Made by a program: the position numbers and the translations under genes
The notes under the pieces: generated by a model
What the model saw: only the letters and a program-made list of their open reading frames with translations
Databases searched by the model: none
Told to the model about the DNA's origin: nothing
Shown: positions 6,921 to 13,383 of the stretch, piece after piece
Position numbering within the stretch: position 1 is the stretch's first letter
Layout: each line of letters begins with the position of its first letter
DNA from: Candidatus Dojkabacteria bacterium
GTDB taxonomy: Bacteria > Patescibacteriota > Dojkabacteria > J137
Assembly (NCBI GenBank): GCA_020429495.1
Contig: JAGQLJ010000019.1
Location: 1-17,065 of the forward strand
Length of the DNA stretch: 17,065 nucleotides
Direction: 5' to 3'

Positions 6921-6943
6921 CTATATGAGGATTATGTGATAAT
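6915..6943 (+). promoter_or_regulatory. Low-confidence promoter of the cyclophilin-com operon
   Basis: TGACAA (6915-6920), a 17-nt spacer and GATAAT (6938-6943), the latter preceded by TGT. The -35 is the complement of the ATPase -35, so the two promoters would overlap. Transcripts would carry heptamer repeat copy C in a leader of about 100 nt. Confidence 0.28.
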
Positions 6944-6949
6944 AGAGCT

Positions 6950-7039
6950 GAGTAATTAGAACTGAGTAGTTAGTGCTTAGACTGTATTTTAATAATTTCA
7001 ATTCTAATCTGAGTACTCAATACTAAATACTCATTACTT
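6950..7039. repeat. Inverted repeat built from 7-nt units (copy C)
   Basis: Arms 6950-6973 and 7009-7032 are inverted repeats matching at 19 of 24 positions, with a 35-nt spacer. The right side reads as consecutive heptamers TGAGTAC, TCAATAC, TAAATAC, TCATTAC. The right arm is the reverse complement of the left arm of copy A except at one position. It occupies the divergent ATPase/cyclophilin intergenic region, just before the GTG start at 7047. Confidence 0.7.
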
Positions 7040-7046
7040 TTTTACT

Positions 7047-7808
7047 GTGTTTAAAGAAGAAAACAGAATTTGGCTTTATATGATAGGCATACTAATTATG
7101 TTTGGTTTGCTAGGCCTTACTACTCAAAATGTACTATTTCCTTTTTTAAATACAGGTCAAACAGATGTAGTTTTAAAAAAACAGTTTGATTCCCCACCAG
7201 GCAGAGTTATAAATACAAATTTAGATTATTTAGCTAACTTATACATAAACGGAGGTGTTATTACGGTAGACCTATTTGAGAATAATGCCCCTAATAATGT
7301 AAACAACTTTGTTTACCTTGCTTTAAATGATTATTATGATGGAACAAAATTTCATAGATTCTTTCCAGGACTTCTTTTACAAGGTGGAGATAGAAATACT
7401 TTAGATACAGATCCTGAAAATGATGGCAAAGGCTACCCTGGTTATATTATTGATGATGAAATAAATCTATCTACTCTAAACCTGACTGATTCACAAATTA
7501 AGAAAAGAAAGAGTTATGGAATTGATTCTGACCCAACAGTTAGTAGTGTGAATCTTGTTAAGTACACACTTGCAATGGCATCTTCAACTCCAGATTCAAA
7601 TGGTTCGCAGTTTTTCATAATTTTAGCTGATTCATCAGATAGCAGACTTGCTGAAATGAATGGTAAGTATACTGTTATTGGACAAGTTATTGATGGATTT
7701 GCTACACTTAACCAGCTACAAAACATACAGGTTGATTCAACAGATACAAACATCCCCAGACCTGTACAACCAATAGTCCTCAATAATGTAGAAATCTTTA
7801 CAAGATAA
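7047..7808 (+). CDS. Membrane-anchored cyclophilin-type peptidyl-prolyl isomerase
   Basis: A 253-residue protein with one N-terminal membrane segment (about residues 9-30) and a cyclophilin domain (about 65-252) predicted to face outside, where it would catalyse cis-trans isomerisation of X-Pro bonds in exported proteins. Family residues are present: FHR (102-104, with the catalytic-position Arg), QGGD (112-115), AMAS (176-179), NGSQFFI (185-191) and YTVIGQV (208-214). An insertion of about 25 residues after IIDDEIN (134-140) enlarges the middle, as in other bacterial secreted forms. The start is GTG at 7047 with no Shine-Dalgarno; the membrane segment begins shortly after it, which supports this start. 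The comEA-like gene follows after 4 nt, so the isomerase may help fold surface DNA-uptake or pilus proteins (inference). Confidence 0.92.
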   Translation: MFKEENRIWLYMIGILIMFGLLGLTTQNVLFPFLNTGQTDVVLKKQFDSPPGRVINTNLDYLANLYINGGVITVDLFENNAPNNVNNFVYLALNDYYDGTKFHRFFPGLLLQGGDRNTLDTDPENDGKGYPGYIIDDEINLSTLNLTDSQIKKRKSYGIDSDPTVSSVNLVKYTLAMASSTPDSNGSQFFIILADSSDSRLAEMNGKYTVIGQVIDGFATLNQLQNIQVDSTDTNIPRPVQPIVLNNVEIFTR

Positions 7809-7812
7809 AACT

Positions 7813-8385
7813 ATGAAAAAAGCTAATGTTATACAGAACATAATTCTGTTTGTTCTACTATTGATATTTATATTTGGATTTATCCTTGCTTATAGATATC
7901 AAAATCAATCTATACCTAAACTTAGTTTTCAAAAGGAGCCTAATTTTAATTTCTTAGATAGTACTTATGCATATATTTCTGGTGCTGTTAATAATCCTGG
8001 TGTATACCAAATTAACAACTCAACTAGAATTATAGACTTAATTACATTAGCTAAAGGCTTTAGTGAAAACACAGATCAAAATTTTGTTGCAGAGCAAATT
8101 AACTTATCTGCACATGTGGAAGATGAAGAGCACATTTTTATTCCCGCATACTCAGATAGCTCTGATACTCAATCTGATTCTCTACAAACAGAAGCCAAGG
8201 ACAATGACTTAATAAGTATAAATAACGCATCACTATCTGATTTAATACAAATCTCAGGTGTTGGACCATCAACAGCACAAAAGATTATTGATAATAGACC
8301 CTACTCTGCAATTGAAGATTTATTAAACGTTCCCGGAATTGGTCAAGCTACACTCAATAAGGTTTCTCCGTATGTAAGCTTGTAA
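7813..8385 (+). CDS. comEA: ComEA-like DNA-binding competence protein (SLBB + helix-hairpin-helix)
   Basis: A 190-residue surface DNA-receptor candidate for natural transformation. A membrane anchor (about residues 9-27) is followed by an SLBB domain (about 51-111: YISGAVNNPGVYQI, INLSAHVEDEEHIFIP), an acidic Ser/Asp-rich linker (113-131), and a C-terminal tandem helix-hairpin-helix domain (134-188: SINNASLSDLIQISGVG, LLNVPGIGQATL). The GVG and GIG turns bind DNA backbone without sequence preference in this family. Domain order and length match Gram-positive-type ComEA. It starts 4 nt after the cyclophilin gene, and its TAA shares one base with the ATG of comEC (TAATG), so the three genes form one operon with coupled translation. 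Confidence 0.93.
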   Translation: MKKANVIQNIILFVLLLIFIFGFILAYRYQNQSIPKLSFQKEPNFNFLDSTYAYISGAVNNPGVYQINNSTRIIDLITLAKGFSENTDQNFVAEQINLSAHVEDEEHIFIPAYSDSSDTQSDSLQTEAKDNDLISINNASLSDLIQISGVGPSTAQKIIDNRPYSAIEDLLNVPGIGQATLNKVSPYVSL

Positions 8386-9833
8386 TGAATTGGAAAAACT
8401 ATTTTTTGTATCGTGTCAGTACTTTTATAAAGATTCTAAAACAATGGGCAAATCACCCAGGAATTTTAGTTTGCTTTGGCTTTATTTCTGGAATAATCTT
8501 TAGCTCCCTCTCTTTTTTTATCTTCATTTGCGTAACAGCCCTAATAATAAGAACTCATAAAATTCTAGTTCTTATTTTCACCATTTTCTATATTATAGGT
8601 TCTCTCTATACGTTGAAGATTCAAGATATCATTAATTATGCAAATGTGACAATTAGTAACCCGCAAGAATTAAATCTGGTTGTTCTTGAACCACCAACTC
8701 CAAATTTGTATACACAAGAGATAATTGTACAAATTGATGGTACCTATGGCTATGCAATTGGAGAAATACCACTCAACGTTAAGCTCGAAGCTGGAAGTAA
8801 AATTAAGATAAAAGGTTCATTTACGTACCAAGATTCTGAAGAAAAATACATTAAGTATCTAAATTCTAAACGTGTTTTCTATAAGCTAGAAGTTGATCAA
8901 ATACTAGCAGTAAAAAATACTGGGTTGATTTATAACCTCCAGACTATTAGAAGATCTTTAATAAATACTCTTGGAAGAAGCTTAGGGGGCGAATCTGGTG
9001 GATTATTAAACGGTATCTTACTAGGAACAGAAGGTAGCCTTAGCAATAGATCACTAGAGAATCTTAAACAAACAGGAACAACACATATAATTTCTGCCTC
9101 AGGATTTAATGTTATGGTTATCTTCATACTGATTAGATCAACGCTATTTTTCTGTAAACGAACTTATAGAAATATTGTAGCTATTGCTTTTAGCATCGTA
9201 TATGTACTGATGATTGGATGGTTTATATTACCTGCGTTAAGAGCTTTATTTATGCTCGCAATATTAACTATCGGAAAAGAATTTGGAAGAAAAGTTTCAA
9301 ATACATTTTTAATCTTGTCTTCCATTAGCCTAATTCTTTTACAGTATCCCTTCTACTATAAAAACATAAGTTTTCAACTTTCATTATTCGCAACTTCTAG
9401 TTTGTTTATTTTCTCTCCGTCTATACAAAGCTGGCTAGACAGAAACAAACTACCTGAAATTTTGAGCGAGAATATATCCGCTACCTTTGCAGTTTTAATT
9501 GGTACTATTCCAATATCATTTTTAGCCTTTGGACAAATTTCAATTATTTCTCCATTAGCTAATTTACTAACTGCACCATTAGTTCCAATTCTTATGTATC
9601 TAGGTTTACTACTTATTATCTTCCAGCTTACGGAACTGGAACTATTAGCTAAGTTAGCTATTTTTATCGCTAAGATTATTACATCAATATTCTTTAAAAT
9701 CATCTACACACTCAGCAATTTAGAAATATCAACTACTAAATCTAAATCAATTGCTCTACTATTTTTAATTTCCATAATATTATGTTTTATACTATTTGAT
9801 AAAAATAACATTGAAAAAAGATATAAAGGTTAA
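8385..9833 (+). CDS. comEC: ComEC/Rec2 channel part: N-terminal domain and competence membrane domain
   Basis: A 482-residue polytopic membrane protein forming the DNA-translocation channel of transformation. Two N-terminal membrane segments (about 27-75) precede an OB-like extracytoplasmic domain (about 85-175, DUF4131 type) and the Competence domain (about 190-470). The family signature GTTHIISASGFNVMVI is at 231-246, downstream of GGLLNGILLGTEGSLS. The metallo-beta-lactamase domain that normally completes ComEC is absent here and is encoded by the next ORF in the +1 frame, overlapping by 38 nt. Removing one A from the A6 run at 9814-9819 would join the two into a normal-length ComEC of roughly 780 residues. 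Either the gene is genuinely split, slippage occurs, or one base is wrong. Confidence 0.9.
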   Translation: MNWKNYFLYRVSTFIKILKQWANHPGILVCFGFISGIIFSSLSFFIFICVTALIIRTHKILVLIFTIFYIIGSLYTLKIQDIINYANVTISNPQELNLVVLEPPTPNLYTQEIIVQIDGTYGYAIGEIPLNVKLEAGSKIKIKGSFTYQDSEEKYIKYLNSKRVFYKLEVDQILAVKNTGLIYNLQTIRRSLINTLGRSLGGESGGLLNGILLGTEGSLSNRSLENLKQTGTTHIISASGFNVMVIFILIRSTLFFCKRTYRNIVAIAFSIVYVLMIGWFILPALRALFMLAILTIGKEFGRKVSNTFLILSSISLILLQYPFYYKNISFQLSLFATSSLFIFSPSIQSWLDRNKLPEILSENISATFAVLIGTIPISFLAFGQISIISPLANLLTAPLVPILMYLGLLLIIFQLTELELLAKLAIFIAKIITSIFFKIIYTLSNLEISTTKSKSIALLFLISIILCFILFDKNNIEKRYKG

Positions 9834-10713
9834 ACTATCAGTAATCCTGTCAATTGCATTCTTTGTTGTAATGCTTATCTATTCTTCATTTATCTATAGA
9901 AATTCTTTGGGTGTGCTAGATATTTATATACTAGATGTTGGTCAAGGTGATTCAATGTTAATCAAAACTCCCAATAATTACTGGGCTTTAATTGATGGCG
10001 GTCGTGATGAATCAGCATTAAACCAAATTTCTAATATTTTACCTATGTTAAGCAATCATATAAGCTTTATAATCTCTACTCATCCGGATTTAGATCACTA
10101 TGGTGGAATTGATAATATTTTAGAAACTTATAAAGTAGATTATTTATTTTTAGAAGAAGACCAACATGAGAGTGACGATTATGATATTCTAAATCAGATT
10201 ATACTAGATCAGAATATTACAGAGGCTGAGCTTAATCAAGAGAACGACTTCGATTTTGATGGGATGACCTTCAACATAATATGGCCTACCCCTATAGACC
10301 ACAAGGAGCTTAAAACTATATATGAAAAGAATGATCGCTCCATTTCAGTAGAATTGATCTATAAGAATTTTAATATAGTTAATATGGGGGATTTGTCAAA
10401 AGAGTTTGAGCTTGAAGCAATAAAAGATCTTAATCTAAGTGATGTAGATTTAATTAAAATTAGTCATCATGGAAGTAAAACTGCAACTTCAAGTGAATTA
10501 TTAAGCTCAATACAGCCCAAAGCCGCTCTTATTTCTGTCGGTAGGAATAATACTTACGGGCACCCAGCTAAAGAAACTACGGATACTATTAACCAATTTC
10601 ATTTGCCTATTTACAGAACTGATACTTCTGGCACCATCCATATTCAAACTGATGGGATCAACTTCTTAAAAATAAGGTCTGATACACAAGATTGGATTGA
10701 ATATAATTTATAG
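9796..10713 (+). CDS. comEC: ComEC C-terminal metallo-beta-lactamase-fold domain as a separate ORF
   Basis: A 305-residue ORF with one membrane segment (about 14-34) and a metallo-beta-lactamase domain of the ComEC/Rec2 type, thought to degrade the non-transferred DNA strand. All metal motifs are intact: DVGQGDS (47-53), THPDLDH (95-101), MGD (197-199), SHHGS (223-227) and a late GHP (255-257), so it should be catalytic. The start is uncertain: TTG at 9796 (used here), TTG at 9811 and ATG at 9871 are in frame, and none has a Shine-Dalgarno. The membrane segment directly before the domain is where the last ComEC helix would be, so it reads as the second half of one interrupted ComEC rather than a soluble hydrolase. 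It ends the com operon; no clear terminator follows. Confidence 0.9.
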   Translation: MIKITLKKDIKVKLSVILSIAFFVVMLIYSSFIYRNSLGVLDIYILDVGQGDSMLIKTPNNYWALIDGGRDESALNQISNILPMLSNHISFIISTHPDLDHYGGIDNILETYKVDYLFLEEDQHESDDYDILNQIILDQNITEAELNQENDFDFDGMTFNIIWPTPIDHKELKTIYEKNDRSISVELIYKNFNIVNMGDLSKEFELEAIKDLNLSDVDLIKISHHGSKTATSSELLSSIQPKAALISVGRNNTYGHPAKETTDTINQFHLPIYRTDTSGTIHIQTDGINFLKIRSDTQDWIEYNL

Positions 10714-10814
10714 CTTTAATTTTCTATTTTTAATTCTTTCTATTTTGTTTTAGAATTTACATACAGTTTTTTAGAAAAATGCCCATATTTCCTCTTCCTA
10801 GTGGGTGTCTTTTG

Positions 10815-10823
10815 TGCTAAAAT
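10815..10823 (+). promoter_or_regulatory. Candidate extended -10 promoter of rpmG
   Basis: TGCTAAAAT (10815-10823) fits an extended -10 element (TGnTAnAAT type). No good -35 lies 17 nt upstream. The predicted start, near 10830, gives a leader of about 25 nt before the rpmG ATG and would begin the rpmG, tRNA-Trp, secE, nusG transcript. Confidence 0.4.
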
Positions 10824-10854
10824 CATCAAGTCTATTTATCAGTTCAGAATAATC

Positions 10855-11043
10855 ATGGCAGGAAAGAAAAAATCAAAAAGAATAGTATACAGACTGTTTT
10901 CACCAAAAACTGGTGAACACTACACATTGAGATTAACTAGAGAAGCTTACGATAAATTAGCTGATACAAAAGTTAGTAAATTTAGTAAGAAGCTTAGAAA
11001 ACACATCCCTTTCGATGTGAAGAAAGTGAAGTTTAAAAACTAG
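10855..11043 (+). CDS. rpmG: Large ribosomal subunit protein bL33
   Basis: A 62-residue basic protein with the bL33 layout: an N-terminal lysine patch (AGKKKSKR), a beta strand VYRLFSPKTGEHYTLR (11-26), the segment DKLADTKVSKFSKKLRKHIPF (33-53; family pattern 'LelkKYdP.lrkH..f') and a lysine-rich end. It carries none of the zinc-binding cysteines of the C+ form. The frame stays open upstream to 10801, but the ATG at 10855 is chosen because bL33 begins at this point and the putative -10 promoter at 10818-10823 lies inside the longer version. It heads the conserved order rpmG, tRNA-Trp, secE, nusG. Confidence 0.92.
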   Translation: MAGKKKSKRIVYRLFSPKTGEHYTLRLTREAYDKLADTKVSKFSKKLRKHIPFDVKKVKFKN

Positions 11044-11053
11044 ACCACCTTAA

Positions 11054-11128
11054 GGGGTCGTGATGTCAATGGTAGCATGACGGTCTCCAAAACCGTTCGT
11101 GGAGGTTCGAATCCTTCCGGCCCTGCCA
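11054..11128 (+). tRNA. tRNA-Trp(CCA)
   Basis: Acceptor GGGGTCG pairs with CGGCCCT (two G-T wobbles, one of them G1-T72), the D-arm is ATGT/GCAT, anticodon stem ACGGT/ACCGT encloses CTCCAAA (anticodon CCA), the T-arm is GGAGG/CCTTC around TTCGAAT, then discriminator G73 and an encoded CCA. It is the only tRNA in the window with genomic CCA. Its position between rpmG and secE is a classical bacterial arrangement. A CCA anticodon reads only UGG, in keeping with UGA as stop. Confidence 0.95.
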
Positions 11129-11179
11129 TAATTTATAGAGGTAGGTCGGAGATAATTAAAATAAAAATAAGTAACAAAA

Positions 11180-11512
11180 ATGCAACAATTAATAACTAAC
11201 ACTATATTTAGCATAAACCCAGGAAATGTAAATTGGGGGAATGGAAATGGTGTGTTCGAATTCTTTAGTACTTGGATAATCATCCTTGTAGCTTTAGGAT
11301 TAATTGTATATGGAGTAAGAAACTTTAGAAAGGGAATTGATTTTATAAGAGATTCTTGGAACGAGCTAAGAAAAGTAGAATGGTTAAGCAGAAGAATGAC
11401 ATATGAATATTCTATTATTACATTTGGAGTACTTATATTCTTTGTATTCTTTATTCTAGTAGTAGATGAATTATTTTTATTTGTAAGAACTTTACTAGTT
11501 AGAGGAAGTTAA
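11180..11512 (+). CDS. secE: Preprotein translocase subunit SecE
   Basis: A 110-residue membrane protein, the small clamp subunit of the SecYEG channel. The conserved amphipathic helix and SecE core are visible: FIRDSWNELRKVEWLSRR (55-72; family 'f..e..~ElkKV.WPsr.e', with Leu replacing the usual Pro), followed by the core membrane helix (about 77-99) ending in DEL. An extra hydrophobic segment at about 28-47 gives two membrane helices rather than the single one of minimal Gram-positive SecE. It lies between tRNA-Trp and nusG in the standard order. The ATG at 11180 lacks a Shine-Dalgarno, and the first 25 Asn/Gly-rich residues are not a family feature, so a later start cannot be fully excluded. 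Confidence 0.93.
   Translation: MQQLITNTIFSINPGNVNWGNGNGVFEFFSTWIIILVALGLIVYGVRNFRKGIDFIRDSWNELRKVEWLSRRMTYEYSIITFGVLIFFVFFILVVDELFLFVRTLLVRGS
11501..11508 (+). promoter_or_regulatory. Shine-Dalgarno site of nusG
   Basis: AGAGGAAG ends 8 nt before the nusG ATG at 11517 and overlaps the last codons of secE. It is the only convincing Shine-Dalgarno sequence I find before any start codon in the window, and it supports that start. Confidence 0.6.
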
Positions 11513-11516
11513 TAAA

Positions 11517-12113
11517 ATGGCTGAAGACACAAACACAACACAAGAGCCTAAAGCAGAAGATAATAAGAAAAGTTCTAAAGATGCTAGATGGTATATAGTA
11601 AAAGCTATTTCTGGAAAAGAAAATAGTACTGCTCTACTTTTAAAACAAAGAATCAGCGCTACTGGTCTTGATGACATTATTGAAGAGGTTGTTGTTCCTA
11701 CACAAGATAAGATCGTTATTAAAAAAGGTAAAAAGGAAACTAAGAACGAAAGAATTTTCCCTGGATATATTCTTGTTCACATGAATCCAACTGAAGAAGC
11801 ACTACACTTAGTAAGAAATACTGATGGAGTTCAAGGATTTATTGGATACAACCAAAGAACACGAAAACCTACTCCTTTAAAGGAGGAAGAAGTGAAAGGA
11901 ATTCTAGAGTTCACAAAAGTTAAACAAGTTCCTACTTATCAATCACAATTTAATGTTAATGATACTGTAAAAGTCAATGATGGTCCGTTTAAAGAGTTTA
12001 TTGGAACAGTTCAAGAAGTAAACGAAGCTAAGGGACAAGTAACAGTTCTATTATCAATATTCGGGAGAGAAACTCCTGTACAATTAGATTTCTTAAAAGT
12101 TACTCATATATAA
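11517..12113 (+). CDS. nusG: Transcription termination/antitermination factor NusG
   Basis: A 198-residue NusG. After an acidic, low-complexity N-terminal tail (1-22) comes the NGN domain (about 24-130) with RWYIVKAISGKENSTA, RIFPGYILVHM and NTDGVQGFIG, which binds the RNA polymerase clamp. The C-terminal KOW domain (about 144-198: DTVKVNDGPFKEFIGTV, VLLSIFGRETPVQLDF) contacts Rho or uS10. Length is typical. It starts 4 nt after secE and ends 2 nt before rplK, so it is in the middle of a tightly packed operon, and it has a proper Shine-Dalgarno site. Confidence 0.97.
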   Translation: MAEDTNTTQEPKAEDNKKSSKDARWYIVKAISGKENSTALLLKQRISATGLDDIIEEVVVPTQDKIVIKKGKKETKNERIFPGYILVHMNPTEEALHLVRNTDGVQGFIGYNQRTRKPTPLKEEEVKGILEFTKVKQVPTYQSQFNVNDTVKVNDGPFKEFIGTVQEVNEAKGQVTVLLSIFGRETPVQLDFLKVTHI

Positions 12114-12115
12114 AA

Positions 12116-12550
12116 ATGGCAGCACCAAAGAAAGAAGTTATCGGAAAAGTAAAATTAGTTATTCAAGCTGGAAAAGCAAGTCCTGCTCCACCACTTGGAC
12201 CAATTCTAGGACAAAATGGAATTCCAATTCCTGATTTTTGTAATGAATTTAATGGAAAAACACAACAATTAGGTAATGTTGAAGTTCCAGTTGATGTAAC
12301 AATCTTCAAAGATAGAAGCTTTAAAATGACAATCAAACAACCTACAGTATCTAGTTTATTGAAAAGTAAATTTGGTATCAAAAAAGGCTCAGCTACTCCT
12401 AACAAAGTAACTGTAAAGAAAGTTAAAAAAGCTGACTTAAGAGAGATTGCAGAACAAAAACTTCCTGATTTTAATACTAATGATGTAGATTCTGCTGTAA
12501 ACATTGTAGCAGGAGTTGCAAAGAGTATGGGAATTGAAGTTACAGATTAA
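12116..12550 (+). CDS. rplK: Large ribosomal subunit protein uL11
   Basis: A 144-residue uL11, the stalk-base protein that contacts 23S helices 43/44 and supports factor-dependent GTPase activity. The family signature is clear: VKLVIQAGKASPAPPLGPILGQ (13-34), FCNEFNGKT (41-49), the linker SFKMTIKQPTVSSLLK, and a C-terminal RNA-binding domain ending VNIVAGVAKSMGIEV. Length is normal. Only 2 nt separate it from nusG. No Shine-Dalgarno is present; the stretch before the ATG is simply A/T-rich. Confidence 0.98.
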   Translation: MAAPKKEVIGKVKLVIQAGKASPAPPLGPILGQNGIPIPDFCNEFNGKTQQLGNVEVPVDVTIFKDRSFKMTIKQPTVSSLLKSKFGIKKGSATPNKVTVKKVKKADLREIAEQKLPDFNTNDVDSAVNIVAGVAKSMGIEVTD

Positions 12551-12579
12551 TATTAATTTTCAAGAATTATTTAATAACT

Positions 12580-13254
12580 ATGAGTAATGATATTGTAAAT
12601 AAAAATGAAGTAAAGACTGTTGAACAAGCAGTTGAAATTATACCTACTCTTAAAAAAACAAAATTCACAAGTAGTGTTGACTTGGACGTTGTTTTAAATC
12701 TAAAAGAAAAACAGTTAAAAGAAAGCATTAGAGGAAGTGTTGAGCTACCACATACTTTTGGTGCAGACAAAAAAGTTGTTGTGCTTTGTGATGCTTCAAA
12801 AGTTGCTGAAGCTAAAAAAGCAGGTGCAGTAGCAGCTGGATTAGAAGATGTAGCAGAACAATTAATGGATGGTAAACTTGAATTTGATGTTGTTGTTGCA
12901 ACACCAGATGTAATGCCAAAGATTGTAAAACTTGGAAAAGTTCTTGGCCCAAAAGGATTAATGCCTAATCCAAAGAATGGAACAATTAGTGATAACATTG
13001 CGAAGATGGTTGAAAGTTTTAAAGGAGGAAAGCTTGGATTTAAAATGGAACAAGGTCAAGGTGTGATTAGAGGAAAGGTTGGTTCTGTAGATATGAAGCC
13101 TGAAGATCTATCTGAGAATATTATTGCGTATCTAAAAGGTATCGTTAATGAATCAAAGAAATTGTCTTCATCTCCATTGAAGAAAGTTATTTTAACTACT
13201 ACAATGGGATCTGGCATAAAACTAGACATTAATGATATAATGTCAAAGATTTAA
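12580..13254 (+). CDS. rplA: Large ribosomal subunit protein uL1
   Basis: A 224-residue uL1, the L1-stalk protein that moves deacylated tRNA out of the E site. Typical segments are present: SSVDLDVVLNL (31-41), IRGSVELPHTFGADKKVVVL (49-68), VVATPDVMPKIVKLGKVLGPKGLMPNPKNGT (106-136) and FKMEQGQGVIRGKVGSVDM. The length is slightly under the usual 228-235. Some Parcubacteria lack uL1, so its presence argues against those lineages. It follows rplK by 29 nt and is followed by the rplJ leader and attenuator. Confidence 0.98.
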   Translation: MSNDIVNKNEVKTVEQAVEIIPTLKKTKFTSSVDLDVVLNLKEKQLKESIRGSVELPHTFGADKKVVVLCDASKVAEAKKAGAVAAGLEDVAEQLMDGKLEFDVVVATPDVMPKIVKLGKVLGPKGLMPNPKNGTISDNIAKMVESFKGGKLGFKMEQGQGVIRGKVGSVDMKPEDLSENIIAYLKGIVNESKKLSSSPLKKVILTTTMGSGIKLDINDIMSKI

Positions 13255-13270
13255 ATTAAAAATTTATTGT

Positions 13271-13377
13271 CAAAGACAGCGGGTTCCATAAAGTAATTTA
13301 CTTTATGGTATAAAATCCAGCCGAGACGAATAGAATAATATATATTATTTACTCGACTCGCCTGTGCGAGTTTTTTT
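13271..13377 (+). ncRNA. L10-type ribosomal protein leader (rplJL attenuator)
   Basis: The rplA-rplJ gap carries the hallmarks of the bacterial L10 leader. AGACAGCGGGTT (13274-13285) and AATCCAGCCGAGACG (13314-13328) flank a perfect 10-bp hairpin (13286-13295 with 13299-13308). GGGTT pairs with AATCC to extend the stem. The downstream CGAGACG (13322-13328) can pair with CGACTCG (13354-13360), which would block the terminator hairpin at 13356-13371. This supports attenuation by free L10(L12)4: with L10 bound, the terminator forms. The match to the known leader family is by eye from conserved blocks. Confidence 0.8.
13356..13377 (+). terminator. Intrinsic terminator in front of rplJ (attenuator)
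   Basis: Stem ACTCGC/GCGAGT (13356-13361 with 13366-13371), loop CTGT, then a run of seven T (13371-13377). It ends only 6 nt before the rplJ ATG, so it must be conditional, as expected for an L10 leader. Confidence 0.85.
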
Positions 13378-13383
13378 ATTTTT

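Noticed and set aside
2943..7039. CRISPR-like repeats
   Set aside because: The repeat copies are 7-nt-period palindromes scattered in three separate intergenic regions, without regular unique spacers or cas genes.
7047..7808. Cyclophilin as a cytoplasmic enzyme
   Set aside because: Residues 9-30 form a clear membrane segment directly after the start, so a membrane-anchored, outward-facing protein is more likely.
9796..10713. ComEC interrupted by frameshift, to be called a pseudogene
   Set aside because: Both halves keep full motif sets and the downstream half has all metal ligands with no decay, so a split or slipping gene, or a one-base error, is likelier than inactivation.
10801..11043. 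Longer bL33 starting at GTG 10801
   Set aside because: The extra 18 residues do not resemble bL33, and the putative extended -10 promoter lies within them; ATG 10855 gives a normal 62-residue protein.
11050..11283. Antisense open frame over tRNA-Trp and the start of secE
   Set aside because: It contains the complement of a tRNA gene, and its translation shows no protein family features.
12567..12998. Antisense open frame across rplA
   Set aside because: It lies opposite a highly conserved ribosomal protein gene, and its Ser/Thr/Phe-rich translation is that of a codon shadow.
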